Source: Lachnospiraceae bacterium
GTDB taxonomy: Bacteria > Bacillota > Clostridia > Lachnospirales > Lachnospiraceae
Assembly (NCBI GenBank): GCA_015056915.1
Contig: SVFK01000014.1
Coordinates: forward strand, 1-53,578
DNA length: 53,578 nucleotides
Direction of reading: 5' to 3'
In this document: positions 15,482 to 24,521 of the stretch, piece by piece
How positions within the stretch are numbered: position 1 is the first letter of the stretch
Layout: each line of letters starts with the position of its first letter
Position numbers and translations under genes: made by a program
The notes under the pieces: generated by a model
The model's database searches: none
Told to the model about the DNA's origin: nothing
What the model saw: only the letters and a program-made list of their open reading frames with translations

Positions 15482-15520
15482 AGACCGCATTGTAATAAAA
15501 TATTGCTATGCGGTCTTTTA
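15482..15520 (+). terminator. Terminator after buk
   Basis: AGACCGCAT (15482-15490) pairs with ATGCGGTCT (15508-15516), followed by a T run. Confidence 0.8.
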
Positions 15521-15528
15521 GCATCTAT

Positions 15529-15558
15529 TATAACCGGTATAAAAGAGCTATAACCGGT
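15529..15558 (+). promoter_or_regulatory. Twin TATAACCGGT boxes upstream of trkH
   Basis: TATAACCGGT occurs at 15529-15538 and 15549-15558, exactly 20 bp apart, about two helical turns, so a dimeric regulator could bind one DNA face. Each contains the palindrome ACCGGT. They lie about 70-100 bp before the TrkH start. The regulator is unknown. Confidence 0.5.
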
Positions 15559-15626
15559 TACAATCAAAAAAGTAGTGCCCAATGATTATTTGGGCGCATG
15601 AGTATGATATTTTAGTGAGGTATGAC

Positions 15627-16982
15627 GTGAAGGTTAAGCAAAGCATTTGGCACAGTATCTCTCCTATGAAGCTGATTTTAAGCGGATACTGTTTGATTAT
15701 TTTGATAGGAACCATATTACTGACCTTACCCATAGCTGCACGCAGCGGTCAGTGGACTCCTGTTTCGGATTGCTTTTTTACAGCCACATCGGCCACCTGT
15801 GTAACAGGGCTGATTCGGTATGATACATATATGCATTGGACAATGTTTGGACAGCTTGTCATATTATCCATGATTCAAATCGGCGGAATCGGTTTTATGA
15901 CAGTGACTATATTGGTACTGTTGGCCGCCAGACGAAGAATCAGCTTAAGTCAGCGTGCCATCATGCAGAATTCGGTATCGGCACCTCAGCTGGCAGGTAT
16001 TGTTCGTATGACCAGGTTTATTGCGCTGGGGACCTTTTTGGTGGAAGCGATAGGGGCACTTCTGTTGAGCTTGGATTTTGTTCCTCGTTTTGGATGGAAA
16101 AAGGGAATCTATTTCTCGATATTCCACTCCGTATCTGCTTTTTGTAATGCAGGCTTTGATTTGATGGGCGGTACATCAGGAGAGTTCTCTTCGCTTACCG
16201 GACTTGCTGATAATTGGTATGTGAATATGATTATTATGCTACTCATCTTCATTGGTGGTCTGGGATTTTTTGTCTGGTATGATTTGGGAAGTAAGAGATT
16301 TCGTTTCCGCAGATTGAATCTGCAGAGTAAGATGGTATTAAGTATCAGTGGAGTGTTGGTGTTATTTGGCGCATTGATTCTTTTTGCCTTGGAGCAGGGG
16401 CATGAGATGTATGCCGGTATGAGCATAGGAGAGCAAATCCTTGCCAGCCTGTTCCAATCAGTTACGGCAAGAACTGCCGGATTTAACACTACGAATCTGG
16501 CGGCAATGACAGATGCCGGGATTTTTGTTATGATTTGCCTGATGTTTATAGGTGGTTCTACGGGTTCTACTGCAGGCGGTATCAAGACCACCACCTTTTG
16601 GGTACTTTGTATCAGTATTTTTGCAACCTTTAAGCGAAAGAAGAATATTGAGGCCTTTGGGCGCAGAATGGAGGAGGGGATTACGAGGACGGCTTCCTGC
16701 GTGTTTATGACTTATCTTTTGCTGTCGTGCAGTGTAGCGGTAATCATTTCGGCATTGGAGAATATTCCTTTGCTGGATGCCTTGTTTGAGTCGGTATCTG
16801 CTATGGCTACGGTTGGTCTGACAGTGGGCATAACCCCTTCCTTAGGAATGGTCTCCAAGCTGTTGCTTGCTTTTTTGATGCTGTGTGGTCGCGTTGGTTC
16901 CGTCACCATGCTGTTAGCGTTTTCTTCTGAAAAGCGAGTGATTAATTCCAGACTTCCTCTGGACAAGATTCAGGTGGGTTAA
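15627..16982 (+). CDS. trkH: TrkH/KtrB-type potassium transporter membrane subunit
   Basis: About 451 residues from GTG 15627, chosen because GTGAGG lies 6 nt upstream; an in-frame ATG at 15582 has no ribosome site. It has roughly ten hydrophobic segments arranged as four M1-P-M2 units. The selectivity-filter-like turns are visible: TATSATCVTG, HSVSAFCNAGF, TARTAGFNT and SVSAMATVGLT. GGSTGSTAGGIKTTTFW is the hallmark intramembrane loop. It takes up K+ together with the RCK subunit encoded 44 bp downstream. The ion coupled to uptake cannot be read. Confidence 0.93.
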   Translation: MKVKQSIWHSISPMKLILSGYCLIILIGTILLTLPIAARSGQWTPVSDCFFTATSATCVTGLIRYDTYMHWTMFGQLVILSMIQIGGIGFMTVTILVLLAARRRISLSQRAIMQNSVSAPQLAGIVRMTRFIALGTFLVEAIGALLLSLDFVPRFGWKKGIYFSIFHSVSAFCNAGFDLMGGTSGEFSSLTGLADNWYVNMIIMLLIFIGGLGFFVWYDLGSKRFRFRRLNLQSKMVLSISGVLVLFGALILFALEQGHEMYAGMSIGEQILASLFQSVTARTAGFNTTNLAAMTDAGIFVMICLMFIGGSTGSTAGGIKTTTFWVLCISIFATFKRKKNIEAFGRRMEEGITRTASCVFMTYLLLSCSVAVIISALENIPLLDALFESVSAMATVGLTVGITPSLGMVSKLLLAFLMLCGRVGSVTMLLAFSSEKRVINSRLPLDKIQVG

Positions 16983-17026
16983 ACAGTGATTCCAATAGTT
17001 ATGTTGAAATAGAAAGAGGGTAAAAT

Positions 17027-17668
17027 ATGAAGTCAATATTGATTATAGGTTTAGGACGTTTTGGTCGCCATATGGCGCATAAATTCATGGAGAACGGTCA
17101 TGAGGTAATGGCGGTGGATTTCAAGGAGGGCAGAGCAGATGATGCAGTAGGTGAAATCCAACAGATTCTCATTGGAGATGCCACTGAGGAGCGTTTTATG
17201 GAGAGTCTGGGAGTAAGGAATTTTGATTTGGCAGTGATTGCAATCGGTGAGAATTTCCAGACGGTGCTGGAGATTACCGTGTTATTAAAGGATTTGGGCT
17301 GTAAGTATATCGTGGCCAGAGCTACCCGAGATGTACATAAGAAGCTACTGCTTAGAAATGGTGCCGATTATGTGGTTTATGCCGAGCGTGAGGTGGCAGA
17401 GCGTTTGGCTATCAAATTCGGTGCAGACAATATTTTTGATTATGTAGAGCTGACCCCGGAAATCGGTATTTATGAGATTGCTGTACCGAAGAAATGGATG
17501 GGAAAGAGTATGGTAGAGTTGTCCATTCGTACCAAATACCATGTCAGTGTCATGGCCACCAAAAAGCAGGGCAAAATATTCCCTTTGCCCCATCCCAACC
17601 ATGTGTTTGAGGAGGATGAGAGCGTTATGGTAATGGGCACGATGGATGATATTCGCAATATTACTTGA
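17027..17668 (+). CDS. trkA: TrkA/KtrA-type regulatory subunit of potassium transporter
   Basis: 213 residues. An RCK_N Rossmann fold opens with IIGLGRFGRHMAHKFMENGHEV, and D31-type acidic residue follows (VDFKEG), so NAD(H) or nucleotide binding is expected. A C-terminal RCK_C domain spans ~140-213 (ELTPEIGIYEIAVP, HPNHVFEEDESVMVMG). One RCK module, as in KtrA. It is cytosolic and gates the TrkH/KtrB channel. Follows trkH after 44 bp with RBS AGAGGG. Confidence 0.93.
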   Translation: MKSILIIGLGRFGRHMAHKFMENGHEVMAVDFKEGRADDAVGEIQQILIGDATEERFMESLGVRNFDLAVIAIGENFQTVLEITVLLKDLGCKYIVARATRDVHKKLLLRNGADYVVYAEREVAERLAIKFGADNIFDYVELTPEIGIYEIAVPKKWMGKSMVELSIRTKYHVSVMATKKQGKIFPLPHPNHVFEEDESVMVMGTMDDIRNIT

Positions 17669-17691
17669 TAATACTTGATAATCCCCGGATG

Positions 17692-18522
17692 TTATGCTTC
17701 GGGATTCTTGCGATATTCACGTGGGGACTTCCCATAGACCTTTTTAAATAAATCCTTAAAGTAATTGCTGTCGTTGAAGCCGTACTCCAAGGCAATGTCG
17801 GTAATGGTATTGTTGGTGGTAAGAAGCGCTGTCTGTGCATGCTTTAGGCGTACAAAATTCAAATATTCCTTGAAGCCCATACCTGTGGTTTGTTTGAATT
17901 TTTTGCTGAAATAGGTGGGACTTAGGGACACTACACCGGAGATTTCTTCCAGAGTCAGAGGTTTCTGGAAGTGTTTGTAGATATATTTTGTGGCCGTCAA
18001 AATGTCAATGTCCTTAGTGTTCAAAAGCTCCGGCTCCTCCTGACCCATTACAGAGTGCCGCATGAGCACCAGCAACAGCTCTGACAGGTGGCAGCGCATA
18101 AAGGAGTCAGAATATTCGTCGATGCAGGAATTTTCCGAGAGCATTTTGGAGAGCAGTTGATGAAAATCCTCCTGATATAATGCAGGAACACTTCCCATAA
18201 AGGAGTGCAAATCTGCCCAGTGGGAGGAAGGTAGGAATTCCTTTTTGAAATAGATGGTAGTGATTTCGCAGGAATTGCCGGCAGAGTAATGGGCATGATG
18301 CAGCTCGCCGGGAACAATGAATACAAGGTCGCCCTTTTCCAAATGATAAACGCTGTCCTTTAACAGGAAGCGGCACCGGCCGGAAGACAGATACAATATT
18401 TCATAAAAATTGTGGTAATGATCCGGCTGCAGAGGAGTACCGGCTCCGCGTTTTCCTCTTTCAATAATAATTCTGTCAATATCTTTTCTTCTTCCCATAG
18501 TAGGCTTTTTTGCGGTTTCCAT
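17692..18522 (-). CDS. AraC-family transcriptional regulator
   Basis: 276 residues. The N terminus is a cupin sensor (HYHNFYEILYLSSGRCRFLL, EKGDLVFIVPGELHHAH), residues ~20-110. The C terminus has the two AraC HTH motifs: LTLEEISGVVSLSPTYFSKKFKQ and ITDIALEYGFNDSNYFKDLF. The cupin type suggests a sugar or uronate ligand. It lies downstream of uxaC on the same strand but behind a bidirectional terminator, so it is transcribed on its own. Control of the pectin genes is inferred from position. Confidence 0.92.
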   Translation of the reverse strand: METAKKPTMGRRKDIDRIIIERGKRGAGTPLQPDHYHNFYEILYLSSGRCRFLLKDSVYHLEKGDLVFIVPGELHHAHYSAGNSCEITTIYFKKEFLPSSHWADLHSFMGSVPALYQEDFHQLLSKMLSENSCIDEYSDSFMRCHLSELLLVLMRHSVMGQEEPELLNTKDIDILTATKYIYKHFQKPLTLEEISGVVSLSPTYFSKKFKQTTGMGFKEYLNFVRLKHAQTALLTTNNTITDIALEYGFNDSNYFKDLFKKVYGKSPREYRKNPEA

Positions 18523-18702
18523 AAACGTCTGCCTTTCTAGTTCACCATTAAGTTTTACTCATGCATCCATTCTAGCATAAAAATAACAAAAAAACAGTAT
18601 TATTTCAATAAAACCTTATAAAATCATTAGAAATACATAATATTTTGTTGTAATATGATATCGAGAAGTGAACAACCTCTTTTAAATACTTTTCTCTCAA
18701 AT

Positions 18703-18735
18703 AAAGCCCTACGGTGTGGAACACCGTAGGGCTTT
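18703..18735. terminator. Bidirectional terminator after uxaC
   Basis: A 15-bp perfect stem, AAAGCCCTACGGTGT (18703-18717) with ACACCGTAGGGCTTT (18721-18735), 3-nt loop, lies 21 bp past the uxaC stop and stops minus-strand transcription before the AraC gene. Confidence 0.85.
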
Positions 18736-18755
18736 GTGTTTAACGGAGATATGAT

Positions 18756-20165
18756 TTATAACGGAAAATTAAAGTATCTCTTCGCGTTATTGTAGGAAAT
18801 ATCGGTTACGATTTCTGAGAGAATATCGTAGTCCTCAGGGAATTCACCATTCTCTACCCAGTCACCAATCAGGTTGCACAGGATACGTCTGAAGTATTCA
18901 TGTCTGGTGTAGGACAGGAAGCTTCTGGAGTCGGTCAGCATACCCACAAAGCCGGACAGGTTACCCAGATTGGCAAGGGAGGTCATCTGATCCTGCATGC
19001 CTGTTTTGTGATCATTGAACCACCATGCGCTACCCTGCTGAATCTTTGCAACAGCAGTAGAATCCTGGAAGCATCCAAGGATGGTGCCGATGGCTTCGTT
19101 ATCGTTGGGATTCAGGCTGTAGATAACTGTCTTGGGCAATTCGTCCGTCACATTCAGCGCATCAAGGAAATCTGCCATCTGAGAGGAAGGTGCGTAATTA
19201 TTGATGCAGTCATAACCGGTATCGGGACCGAGCTTTTCGTACATCAGTGTATTGTTATCGCGCTTACAGCCGTAGTGAAGCTGCATTGCCCAGTTCAATC
19301 TGTGATATTCCTTACCTACGAAGAGCATAAAGGCTGTTTTGAATTTCAATTCCTCTTCCTTGGTCAAAATCATTTTGTTCTGTCTTTTTAAGAAAATTTC
19401 TTCGATTTCATCATCTGTTGCGGGATAATACATTACATACTCAAGGGCATGGTCAGATACGTTGCATCCCATGGAATCAAAAAATGCCATACGTTGCTTT
19501 AAAGCATCTTTTAATGCTGCAAAGGTAATAATCTCGGTCATTCCGCATACAGCAGCTAATTTGTCCAGGTAATCCAGATAATCGGGCTTCTCGATGTTCA
19601 TGGCCTTGTCAGGTCTCCATGCCGGAAGCACCTTCACATCAAAGCTGGAGTCTGCGGCAATTTTGCTGTGCCACTCCAGAGAATCAATGGGGTCATCTGT
19701 AGTACAGATTAAGGTCACATTGCTCTGTTTGATGAGATTGCGTACACTCATGGAAGGGTGCTGAAGCTTTTTATTACAGAGGTTCCATACCTCATCTGCT
19801 GTTTTCTTGTTCAATACACCTTCATAGCCAAAGTATCTTTGTAATTCTAAATGACTCCAGTGGAACAGGGGATTGCCGATGGCCTTGCCGAGACATTCTG
19901 CCCATTTGCAGAATTTTTCATAATCGGAGGCATCGCCGGTAATGTATTTTTCATCCACTCCGCAGGAACGCATAAAGCGCCATTTGTAGTGGTCACCGCC
20001 CAACCATACCTGAGTGATATTCTCAAACTGACGATCCTCTGCGATTTCCTTGGGATTAATGTGACAGTGATAATCAAGTATAGGTGTCTTAGCTGCATAA
20101 TCATGGAACAGCTTCTTGGCTGTGTCGGTATGCAACAGAAAGTCTTTGTCCATAAATGCTTTCAT
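18756..20165 (-). CDS. uxaC: Glucuronate/galacturonate isomerase
   Basis: 469 residues, full length for UxaC. It isomerises D-galacturonate to tagaturonate and D-glucuronate to fructuronate in the cytosol. The N terminus carries PILDYHCHINPKEIAED, the metal-binding His-x-His of this amidohydrolase relative. WLGGDHYKWRFMRSCG, GNPLFHWSHLELQRYFG, TTDDPIDSLEWH and LTDSRSFLSYTRHEYFRRIL are strong family segments. It follows the LacI gene on the same strand after 32 bp. With UxaB and UxaA (divergent) it gives the isomerase route from galacturonate to KDG. Confidence 0.97.
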   Translation of the reverse strand: MKAFMDKDFLLHTDTAKKLFHDYAAKTPILDYHCHINPKEIAEDRQFENITQVWLGGDHYKWRFMRSCGVDEKYITGDASDYEKFCKWAECLGKAIGNPLFHWSHLELQRYFGYEGVLNKKTADEVWNLCNKKLQHPSMSVRNLIKQSNVTLICTTDDPIDSLEWHSKIAADSSFDVKVLPAWRPDKAMNIEKPDYLDYLDKLAAVCGMTEIITFAALKDALKQRMAFFDSMGCNVSDHALEYVMYYPATDDEIEEIFLKRQNKMILTKEEELKFKTAFMLFVGKEYHRLNWAMQLHYGCKRDNNTLMYEKLGPDTGYDCINNYAPSSQMADFLDALNVTDELPKTVIYSLNPNDNEAIGTILGCFQDSTAVAKIQQGSAWWFNDHKTGMQDQMTSLANLGNLSGFVGMLTDSRSFLSYTRHEYFRRILCNLIGDWVENGEFPEDYDILSEIVTDISYNNAKRYFNFPL

Positions 20166-20197
20166 TTTGTCTCCTCCATAAATATATATTGATAATT

Positions 20198-21205
20198 TTA
20201 CAGTGTTGTGCCTCTCTTTACAAGCTCTCCTGAGAAAATAGTTCTCTTCGGCATCTCATTTCCGCTCAACACACCCATCAGTCCGGTGATTAAGTGCTGG
20301 CAAAGGGTTTCAAGCTTATTGTCGATGGAGGTCAGCTCCGGATCACAGCAGTTGACCAGCAGGGAATTATTGTAGCCGATAATGGAGAGGTCTTCGGGTA
20401 TCCGAAGGTTCATTTCCTTGGCGTATTTCACAGAAGCGAGTGCCAGTGTATCATCGGCGGCAATCAGACCGTTAAAGCGCACGCCCTTTGCATGTAGCTT
20501 TTTCAGATGCTTAGTCATGGAAGGAATGTCTTCGTGGGAGCCTTGATAAAACTGCAGAAGATTACCACTCTTTAAGAGACCCTTTTCTTCCATAGCGGCA
20601 CGATAACCTGCCAGCTTTTTCTTGCCGCTATAGGAGGTGGAATTATAAAAATACAGAATATCCTTTATGCCTTTACCAATCATATCCATGGTTGCATCAT
20701 ACATGGATGTATAATCGTCAGATACGACACTGTAAACATTTGGCGCATCCATTGCAGCGTTTAAGAGCATCAGCGGTACCTGTGTGGCAGCATCCGCGAT
20801 GTATTTGTTATCGGATTCCTTCTCATAAATAAAATTGGAGCCCACAAGGATAATGCCGTCTACCTTCTTGGTAATAAGCAGATTCATGGATTTCTTTTTG
20901 TTTTCCAAATCGTAGCCTGTACAACAGAGAATGCTGTCATAGCCATTGGTACGTAGCTTCTGCTCAATATAGTAAATTGCTTTGGCAAGATACAAATCAG
21001 AGCTATCCGCGCACATAATACCAATGGTTTTCATGGTATTTAATCCCAGACCTCTGGCAAATGCATTGGGAGTGTATTCATATTGATTGATTACATCAAG
21101 TACTTTTTTCTTGGTCTTCTCACTCACATTACTGCTTCCGTTCAAAACGCGCGAAACAGTGGCTATGGATACACCAGCTTTTTCGGAAATGTCATAAATT
21201 GTCAT
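20198..21205 (-). CDS. LacI-family regulator of the uronate genes
   Basis: 335 residues. LacI HTH at 1-45: TIYDISEKAGVSIATVSRVLNGSSNVSEKTK, followed by hinge helix PNAFARGLG and a periplasmic-binding-like sensor domain (TIGIMCADSS, VDGIILVGS, DLSIIGYNNS). It is cotranscribed with uxaC and divergent from uxaB-uxaA, so it most likely represses both directions and is released by a uronate or KDG-type inducer. Candidate operators lie at 21247-21279 and 21394-21407. Confidence 0.93.
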   Translation of the reverse strand: MTIYDISEKAGVSIATVSRVLNGSSNVSEKTKKKVLDVINQYEYTPNAFARGLGLNTMKTIGIMCADSSDLYLAKAIYYIEQKLRTNGYDSILCCTGYDLENKKKSMNLLITKKVDGIILVGSNFIYEKESDNKYIADAATQVPLMLLNAAMDAPNVYSVVSDDYTSMYDATMDMIGKGIKDILYFYNSTSYSGKKKLAGYRAAMEEKGLLKSGNLLQFYQGSHEDIPSMTKHLKKLHAKGVRFNGLIAADDTLALASVKYAKEMNLRIPEDLSIIGYNNSLLVNCCDPELTSIDNKLETLCQHLITGLMGVLSGNEMPKRTIFSGELVKRGTTL

Positions 21206-21246
21206 ATGAAATACTCCTTGTAATAGGATATAAAAGTATGTCTTAC

Positions 21247-21279
21247 TTTATGAAAAAAATCTGTAAGTAGTTTCATAAA
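21247..21279. promoter_or_regulatory. TTTATGAAA / TTTCATAAA inverted pair
   Basis: TTTATGAAA at 21247-21255 and its exact inverse TTTCATAAA at 21271-21279 lie 42-74 bp before the LacI start; a third TTTATGAAA is at 21390-21398. They may be half-sites for the local regulators (LacI or AraC). Confidence 0.45.
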
Positions 21280-21358
21280 AGGCATAATTGAATTATATCG
21301 GAAGCTACATCTTTTTTCAAGTTATATTTTCAGATATCCTTTTTGCCCTTTTTGCTTA

Positions 21359-21407
21359 TTGACGAAAGTAATTTTTGGAAGTAAAATGGTTTATGAAAGT
21401 GCTTACA
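21359..21407 (+). promoter_or_regulatory. Promoter and operator of uxaB-uxaA
   Basis: TTGACG (21359-21364), 17-bp spacer, TAAAAT (21382-21387) is a good sigma-A promoter. The near-palindrome TGAAAGTGCTTACA (21394-21407) begins 7 bp after the -10 box and would block transcription start when bound. Its shape (TG-AAG-centre-CTT-CA) fits LacI-family operators. Confidence 0.6.
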
Positions 21408-21444
21408 TAGAAGTTTGTTAATGGAGTGCGGAATGGAGGACGAA

Positions 21445-22905
21445 ATGGATATTTTAAACAAGGCAATGACCGGTAAATGCGAAAGACCAATCAAGGTAGT
21501 ACAGTTCGGTGAAGGTAACTTCCTTCGCGGATTTGTAGATTATATGATTGACATTGCAAATGAACAGGGTAAGTTTGACGGAGATATTGTGCTCATTAAG
21601 CCTATTGAGTTTGGCAATCTCGATATGTTTCATAAACAGGATTGTCAGTATACCGTTTCACTGCGTGGTAATGTTGACGGAGAGGCTAAGATTATCAACA
21701 GAGTGGTTACCAGTGTTGCGGATGTTGTAGATACCTATAATGAGTATGAAAAGTATATGGGTCTGGCTGAAATCGACACCCTGCGCTTTGTTGTGTCCAA
21801 CACCACCGAAGCGGGTATTGTATTTGATTCCACTGACCAATTTGAAATGAATCCTCCGAAATCCTTCCCGGGCAAGCTGACTAAGTTTTTATATCATAGA
21901 TTTGAAACCTTCCAAGGTGATAAGAGCAAGGGACTTGTTATGCTTCCCGTTGAGCTGATTGATGATAATGGTATTATGCTGAAAAAGTGCGTGATGCAGC
22001 TGATAGAGCTCTGGGGTCTGAGTAATGCTTTTAAGGAATGGGTTGATGAGGCATGTGTATTTACCTCTACATTGGTAGATCGTATTATTACCGGCTATCC
22101 TCGCGCTACCGAACAGGAGGAGTGGGAAAAGCTGGGCTATGAGGACCACATTATGGTGACCGGAGAGCCCTTTGCCCTTTGGGTCATTGAGTCGACAACA
22201 GATATCAGTAAAGAGTTTCCGCTTCCCGATGCAGGACTACCTGTTATCTTCACAGATAATCAGAAGCCTTATAAGCAGAGAAAGGTGCGCATCTTAAATG
22301 GTGCTCACACCTCCTTTGTGCTGGCGGCTTATCTTGCAGGCAAGGATATTGTAAGAGACTCCATGCAGGATGATGATATTCGTAATTTTATGTTAAAAAC
22401 CATATACGATGAGGTAATCCCTACCTTAAGTCTGCCGGAGGAGGAATTGAAGGCCTTTGCGGCTGAGGTGGTAAATCGTTTTAACAATCCTTATGTGGAC
22501 CATGCATTACTTGCTATTTCCCTGAATTCCGTGTCAAAATGGAGAGCAAGATGTATGCCCAGTTTTCTGGGATATGTGGAGAAAACAGGCAAGCTTCCGG
22601 CACACCTGACCTTCTCTCTTGCAGCGCTGATGGCATTCTACAGTGGTACGGAGATTCGTGATAAGGCATTGATTGGACATAGGGACGGTCAGGAATACAA
22701 TATCATGGATGACAGGAATGTACTGGAATTCTTCCGTGATCATTGTGAAAAGGATACCGCAAGCTTTGTAAAAGCATTTCTGGGTACCGAGGATTTCTTC
22801 GGTCAGGATTTGAATCAGGTGGAAGGACTTACCGATGCGGTAGTTACATACCTTGATGATATTAAGGCAAATGGTATGAGGGCAGCATTATGCAGAATTT
22901 CTTAA
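21445..22905 (+). CDS. uxaB: Tagaturonate reductase (altronate oxidoreductase)
   Basis: 486 residues from ATG 21445, which has GGAGG 6 nt upstream; earlier in-frame starts would put this site inside the gene. It reduces tagaturonate to altronate with NADH. The mannitol dehydrogenase-family Rossmann start is VVQFGEGNFLRGFVDYMID. RFVVSNTTEAGI, VDRIITGYPR and KVRILNGAHTSFVLAAYLAGK (substrate and catalytic Lys region) are typical. The 3' end overlaps uxaA by 16 bp, so translation is coupled. Fructuronate reductase (UxuB) is related, but the pairing with UxaA favours UxaB. Confidence 0.94.
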   Translation: MDILNKAMTGKCERPIKVVQFGEGNFLRGFVDYMIDIANEQGKFDGDIVLIKPIEFGNLDMFHKQDCQYTVSLRGNVDGEAKIINRVVTSVADVVDTYNEYEKYMGLAEIDTLRFVVSNTTEAGIVFDSTDQFEMNPPKSFPGKLTKFLYHRFETFQGDKSKGLVMLPVELIDDNGIMLKKCVMQLIELWGLSNAFKEWVDEACVFTSTLVDRIITGYPRATEQEEWEKLGYEDHIMVTGEPFALWVIESTTDISKEFPLPDAGLPVIFTDNQKPYKQRKVRILNGAHTSFVLAAYLAGKDIVRDSMQDDDIRNFMLKTIYDEVIPTLSLPEEELKAFAAEVVNRFNNPYVDHALLAISLNSVSKWRARCMPSFLGYVEKTGKLPAHLTFSLAALMAFYSGTEIRDKALIGHRDGQEYNIMDDRNVLEFFRDHCEKDTASFVKAFLGTEDFFGQDLNQVEGLTDAVVTYLDDIKANGMRAALCRIS

Positions 22906-24383
22906 AGATACATAATCAGGACAATGTTGTCGTTGCATTGCAGACAATTCCTGCGGGGGAAAGTATTTCCGTAGAGTGGGAGAACGGTGTAAAGACAGTG
23001 ACTGCACAGGAAGAGATACCCGCGGGTCATAAGATGGCACTGACAGATATTGCAGAGGGTGAAGCGGTTATCAAATACGGCTACAGCATTGGCAATGCCA
23101 AGGAGCCCATTAAGGAGGGTGCATGGATTCACACCCACAATATAAAAACAGGGCTCGGTGATTTGCTTGAGTACACCTATGAGCCTGTCGACGTGACAGA
23201 AGAAACTACCGAGGATGTGACCTTTATGGGCTTCAAACGCCCGAATGGTAAGGTGGGTGTGCGTAATGAAATCTGGGTCATTCCTACGGTGGGCTGTGTC
23301 AATAATGTGGCGACGGCTATTGCAAAGCAGGCGAATACCTTTGTGAAGGGTACCGTTGATGAGGTGATTGCATTTCCGCATCCCTATGGATGTTCCCAGA
23401 TGGGGGATGATCAGGAGCACACCAGAACTATATTGGCAGATTTGATTAATCATCCCAATGCAGGTGGTGTGTTGGTGCTGGGGCTGGGCTGTGAGAACAG
23501 TAACATTGATGTGTTAAAGTCCTATATCGGAGATTATGATGAAAACCGTGTAAAATTTCTGGTGGCACAGGAATCGGAGGATGAGATTGCAGATTCTGTG
23601 GAGCTTATCAAGGAGTTGATTGACTATGCAGCGGAATTTCAACGTGAGCCCATCAGTGTAAGTCAGCTTATTATTGGTATGAAATGTGGCGGTAGTGACG
23701 GCTTGTCCGGTATCACTGCCAATCCTCTGGTAGGTCGTTTTTCCGACCTGTTGATTTCCAAGGGTGGCACTACTATTCTCACGGAGGTTCCTGAAATGTT
23801 TGGTGCAGAGACGATTTTGATGAATCGCTGTGCCAACGAGGAGCTGTTTGACAAGACGGTAGATTTGATTAATGATTTTAAGAATTATTTCAAGAGTCAC
23901 AATCAGACAATATATGAAAATCCTTCCCCCGGTAACAAGAAGGGCGGAATTTCCACATTGGAGGATAAGTCTCTGGGCTGTACCCAGAAGTCGGGAAGTG
24001 CACCGGTAAAGGGTGTGCTGCCATATGGTGAGACGGTAAAGACGCCCGGTCTAAATCTGCTGAGTGCACCGGGTAATGATTTGGTGGCGGCAACGGCTCT
24101 GGCGGCAGCAGGCGCACACATTGTGCTGTTTACCACCGGACGAGGTACACCTTTTGCATCACCGGTACCGACTATGAAGATTGCTACCAACTCCCCACTT
24201 GCCAGGAAGAAAGCCAACTGGATTGATTTCAATGCAGGAGTGTTGGTAGAGAATAAGAGCATGGCAGAAGAAACGGAAGAATTCTTCAACTATGTAGTAG
24301 AGGTTGCCTCCGGCAGGAAGGTGTGCAGTGAGGAAGCCGGTTTCCATGATATGGCAATTTTTAAGCAGGGTGTTACGCTGTAA
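22890..24383 (+). CDS. uxaA: Altronate dehydratase
   Basis: 497 residues, full length, with the N-terminal SAF-type beta domain (~1-90) and the large C-terminal dehydratase domain. It removes water from altronate to give 2-keto-3-deoxygluconate. GFKRPNGKVGVRNEIWVIPTVGCVNN, HPYGCSQMGDD, LGLGCENSN, KCGGSDGLSGITANPL and FTTGRGTPFASPVPT are clear family motifs; the cysteines fit a metal or Fe site. It overlaps uxaB. KdgK and KdgA are not in the window. Confidence 0.97.
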   Translation: MQNFLKIHNQDNVVVALQTIPAGESISVEWENGVKTVTAQEEIPAGHKMALTDIAEGEAVIKYGYSIGNAKEPIKEGAWIHTHNIKTGLGDLLEYTYEPVDVTEETTEDVTFMGFKRPNGKVGVRNEIWVIPTVGCVNNVATAIAKQANTFVKGTVDEVIAFPHPYGCSQMGDDQEHTRTILADLINHPNAGGVLVLGLGCENSNIDVLKSYIGDYDENRVKFLVAQESEDEIADSVELIKELIDYAAEFQREPISVSQLIIGMKCGGSDGLSGITANPLVGRFSDLLISKGGTTILTEVPEMFGAETILMNRCANEELFDKTVDLINDFKNYFKSHNQTIYENPSPGNKKGGISTLEDKSLGCTQKSGSAPVKGVLPYGETVKTPGLNLLSAPGNDLVAATALAAAGAHIVLFTTGRGTPFASPVPTMKIATNSPLARKKANWIDFNAGVLVENKSMAEETEEFFNYVVEVASGRKVCSEEAGFHDMAIFKQGVTL

Positions 24384-24521
24384 AATAAGCTGGTTAAATT
24401 TCAGAATAAATGATAATATATAATTCTATAGGAAGCGTTCTTCTGCTATATCATATCAATATGGCAAAGGAGCGCTTTTAGGATTGCAGAAACTGAAAAC
24501 AAAAAAGTGGAGGACGAACAA

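Noticed and set aside
16109..16594. 161-codon antisense frame inside trkH
   Set aside because: A shadow of a long hydrophobic gene; no start signal and improbable composition.
17661..17683. Short tandem ACTTGATAAT at the trkA stop
   Set aside because: Two copies only, spanning the stop codon; probably a small slippage duplication without function.
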